Shown here in pieces: positions 61,976-64,000 of a DNA stretch of 64,000 nucleotides. Position 1 is the first letter of the stretch, and every line of letters begins with the position of its first letter. The notes beneath the pieces were generated by a model. That model was not told the DNA's origin. It saw only the letters and a list, made by a program, of their open reading frames with translations, and ran no database searches. The DNA is from Rugamonas rivuli (GTDB lineage Bacteria; Pseudomonadota; Gammaproteobacteria; Burkholderiales; Burkholderiaceae_D): contig NZ_WHUF01000003.1 of NCBI RefSeq assembly GCF_009380165.1, positions 558,001 through 622,000 on the forward strand, read 5' to 3'. The position numbers and the translations under genes were made by a program.

Positions 61976-63739
61976 ATGACGACACTATCCGAATTAAACG
62001 GCTGCGACGCCGCCACCTTCACCGACCGCCTGCGCGGCATCTACGAGCACTCGCCGTGGATACCGGAACGGGCAGCGGCCCAGCGCCCCTTTGCCAACGC
62101 CACCGCGCTCAAGCTGGCCTTGCAGGCCGTGGTCAGCGCCGCGTCGCCGGACGAGCAACTGGGCCTGATCCGCGCCCATCCTGAGCTGGCGGGCAAGGCA
62201 GCCGTCTCCGGCCAGCTGACGGCGGAATCCACCAATGAGCAAGCCAAGTCCGGCCTGCACCTGTGCAGTGCCGAGGAATTCGCCACGCTGCACAAGCTGA
62301 ACGCGGACTACAACGACAAATTCGGCTTCCCCTTCATCCTCGCCGTCAAAGGCCCGGATGGACAAGGGCTGACGCGCCGCGCCATCATCGCCACCTTCAC
62401 ACGCCGGCTGAAGAACCAGCGCGCCGACGAAATCGCAGAGTGCCTGCGCCAGATTAAGCGCATCGCCGAGCTGCGCCTGAACGACCTTCTGGGCATAACG
62501 CTGGACTTCGGCCCCACCATCATGCAGTGGTGCGAAACCATAGGCGCATGGAGCGACACCGACAACAGCGCCAATGCGGACTTCGATCTGACCTGCGCCT
62601 ACATGACGCCCGCGCACCGCAAGACCGCCGCGCAGCTGATGGACTGGATGCGCGAAGCCGGCATGGACACCCGCATCGATGACGTAGGCAACGTCGTCGG
62701 CGTCTACTGCTCCGACGCGCCGGGCGCGAAGACGCTGATGACCGGCTCCCACTACGACACCGTGCGCAACGGCGGCAAGTACGACGGCCGCCTCGGCATC
62801 CTGCTGCCCATCGCCATCGTGCGCTACCTGCACCAGCGCGGCGAGAAGCTGCCCTTCCACTTCGAGATCGTCGGTTTCGCCGAAGAGGAAGGCGTGCGCT
62901 TCAAGAGCACCTTCCTGGGCAGTAACGCGGTGACGGGCCGCTTCGACCTGTCGCTGCTGGACCAGACCGACGCCGACGGCATCACCATGCGCGGCGCGCT
63001 GCTGGCCGCCGGCCACGACGTCACGCGCATCCCCGCCATCGCGCGCGATCCGGCGCAACTGCTCGGTTTCGTAGAAGTCCATATCGAACAAGGCCCGGTG
63101 CTGCTGGAGCACGACCTGGCGCTGGGCGTGGTGACGGCGATCGCCGGCAGCTCGCGCTACCTGGTCGAGCTGACCGGCCTGGCCAGCCATGCAGGCACCA
63201 CGCCGATGAACATGCGCAAGGACGCGGCGGCAGCGGCGGCGGAGATCGTGCTGCTGGTCGAGCGGCGCTGCGCGCAAGGCGCGTCGCTGGTCGGCACGGT
63301 CGGCCAGTTGCAGGTGCCGGGCGGTTCGGTCAATGTGATCCCCGGCGCATGCAAGCTGTCGCTGGACATCCGCGCCGCCGACGACGCCGTGCGGCTCGCC
63401 GCGGTGAAGGATGTATTGGACGGCATCACGGCGATCTGCGCGCGGCGTCAGGTGGAAGTGAGCATGCAGCAGATCGTCGATGCTGCGGCCGCGCCATGCG
63501 CACCGCGCCTGATGCAGCAGTTCGGCGCCGCCATCGAGCGCGCCGGCCTGCCGCGCTTCGACCTGCTCTCCGGCGCCGGCCACGATGCGATGGCGATGGC
63601 CGCGATCACCGACGTGGCCATGCTGTTCACCCGCTGCGGCAACGGCGGCATCAGCCACAACCCTCTGGAGACGATGACGGCGGACGATGCCGACATCGCC
63701 GCGCATGTGCTGCTGGATTTCTTGCGCAGCTACGCCTGA
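61976..63739 (+). CDS. Fused OHCU decarboxylase (UraD) and allantoate amidohydrolase
   Basis: Encodes 587 residues. The first 170 are a 2-oxo-4-hydroxy-4-carboxy-5-ureidoimidazoline decarboxylase with the catalytic His in RAHPELAGK and the Glu of TNEQAKSG. The rest (about 180-587) is an M20-family allantoate amidohydrolase with GSHYDTVRNGGKYDGRLG, AEEEGVRFKSTFLGS and HIEQGPVL. The two enzymes act at separated steps of urate to ureidoglycolate breakdown, so the fusion brings non-consecutive reactions into one polypeptide. Its stop comes 12 bases before the stop of the converging cytochrome gene. Confidence 0.93.
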   Translation: MTTLSELNGCDAATFTDRLRGIYEHSPWIPERAAAQRPFANATALKLALQAVVSAASPDEQLGLIRAHPELAGKAAVSGQLTAESTNEQAKSGLHLCSAEEFATLHKLNADYNDKFGFPFILAVKGPDGQGLTRRAIIATFTRRLKNQRADEIAECLRQIKRIAELRLNDLLGITLDFGPTIMQWCETIGAWSDTDNSANADFDLTCAYMTPAHRKTAAQLMDWMREAGMDTRIDDVGNVVGVYCSDAPGAKTLMTGSHYDTVRNGGKYDGRLGILLPIAIVRYLHQRGEKLPFHFEIVGFAEEEGVRFKSTFLGSNAVTGRFDLSLLDQTDADGITMRGALLAAGHDVTRIPAIARDPAQLLGFVEVHIEQGPVLLEHDLALGVVTAIAGSSRYLVELTGLASHAGTTPMNMRKDAAAAAAEIVLLVERRCAQGASLVGTVGQLQVPGGSVNVIPGACKLSLDIRAADDAVRLAAVKDVLDGITAICARRQVEVSMQQIVDAAAAPCAPRLMQQFGAAIERAGLPRFDLLSGAGHDAMAMAAITDVAMLFTRCGNGGISHNPLETMTADDADIAAHVLLDFLRSYA

Positions 63740-63751
63740 CAATCCAAGTGA

Positions 63752-64000
63752 TCAAGGCGTCCGCAATTCCTTCACCTGGGATTCGCTGACCGTGCCGGCC
63801 TGTCCACCCCAGCTCACGCGCAGGAAATTGGACAAGCCGGCGATTTCCTTGTCGCTCAACTTGGCCGCGAAGCCCGGCATGGCCTGCATGCTTTCCTTCT
63901 TACCAAAGCGCTGGGCCTCGATGCCGTCCAGCGTGACCTCGATCAGATTGCGCGGATCGGCGCTGCGCACCGTGGTATTGCCCTTCATCGCAACCGCGAC
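63752..64000 (-). CDS. Cytochrome c-type protein, C-terminal part (runs out at the right edge)
   Basis: The frame is open to the window end. The visible 82 residues (VAVAMKGNTTVRSADPRN, then MPGFAAKLSDKEIAGLSNFLR) match the C-terminal end of a class I cytochrome c domain, with Met of MPGF as the likely sixth heme ligand. The CxxCH site is outside the window. Such domains are often the electron-accepting subunit of molybdenum hydroxylases. Given the urate genes it may belong to a xanthine or aldehyde oxidising complex, but that is inference. Confidence 0.7.
   Translation of the reverse strand, partial: VAVAMKGNTTVRSADPRNLIEVTLDGIEAQRFGKKESMQAMPGFAAKLSDKEIAGLSNFLRVSWGGQAGTVSESQVKELRTP

Overview
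The window is GC-rich, densely coded bacterial chromosome. Several features point to a betaproteobacterium, most likely the family Oxalobacteraceae (Massilia, Duganella or Rugamonas type): the order rplU-rpmA-obgE-proB, polyhydroxyalkanoate (PHA) genes, large TonB receptors, a PEP-CTERM protein, and the GlnA and PolB sequences. This placement rests on recalled family knowledge, not on a search. I see no phage, insertion sequence, CRISPR array or integrase. The region reads as core chromosome with scattered accessory genes.

Layout. 1-8.5 kb: end of a TonB receptor gene, corA, then the nitrogen control block glnA - DUF4124 gene - ntrB - ntrC on the minus strand. A sigma-54 promoter and three NtrC-like boxes lie upstream of glnA. 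A rhodanese gene and a TAXI-type binding protein follow. 8.6-18.2 kb: a large bifunctional penicillin-binding protein; a minus-strand train of overlapping envelope genes (beta-propeller, polysaccharide deacetylase, fatty acid hydroxylase, EI24 membrane protein, CinA-like protein); an FKBP isomerase; an anti-sigma-like membrane protein. 18.3-24 kb: HU, acyl-CoA-binding protein, PHA granule protein, ferredoxin, ferredoxin reductase, PHA depolymerase, RsxB-type ferredoxin and endonuclease III. 24-31 kb: a two-gene O-acetylation module (MBOAT plus AlgJ-like), proB, obgE, rpmA, rplU and the divergent ispB. 31-40 kb: ankyrin-like secreted protein, ArsC, TonB receptor, tRNA-Pro(CGG), a DnaJ-TonB fusion, a PEP-CTERM protein, and a MarR regulator with an alpha/beta hydrolase that share an operator palindrome. 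40-46.7 kb: LysR with divergent pirin-doxX, a PEP mutase-family enzyme, SOS-controlled DNA polymerase II, and a small amidase overlapping a secreted partner (possible effector-immunity pair). 46.8-57 kb: a TonB receptor with a LacI regulator and a matching operator, acyl-CoA dehydrogenase, histidine phosphatase, LysR and pqiABC. 57-64 kb: a binding protein, thioesterase, and a purine (urate) breakdown region with PuuD, a LysR regulator, an OHCU decarboxylase-allantoate amidohydrolase fusion and the end of a cytochrome c gene.

How the genes work together. The glnA/ntrBC block is a self-contained nitrogen-limitation circuit, and the urate-allantoate genes at the far end would feed nitrogen into the same economy. 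PHA depolymerase, granule protein and acyl-CoA-binding protein point to carbon storage. pqiABC, the penicillin-binding protein, the O-acetylation pair and the overlapping deacetylase/hydroxylase train all act on the envelope. The most unusual items are the DnaJ-TonB fusion, the amidase/secreted-partner pair, and the overlapping envelope train whose deacetylase lacks one canonical metal-binding Asp.
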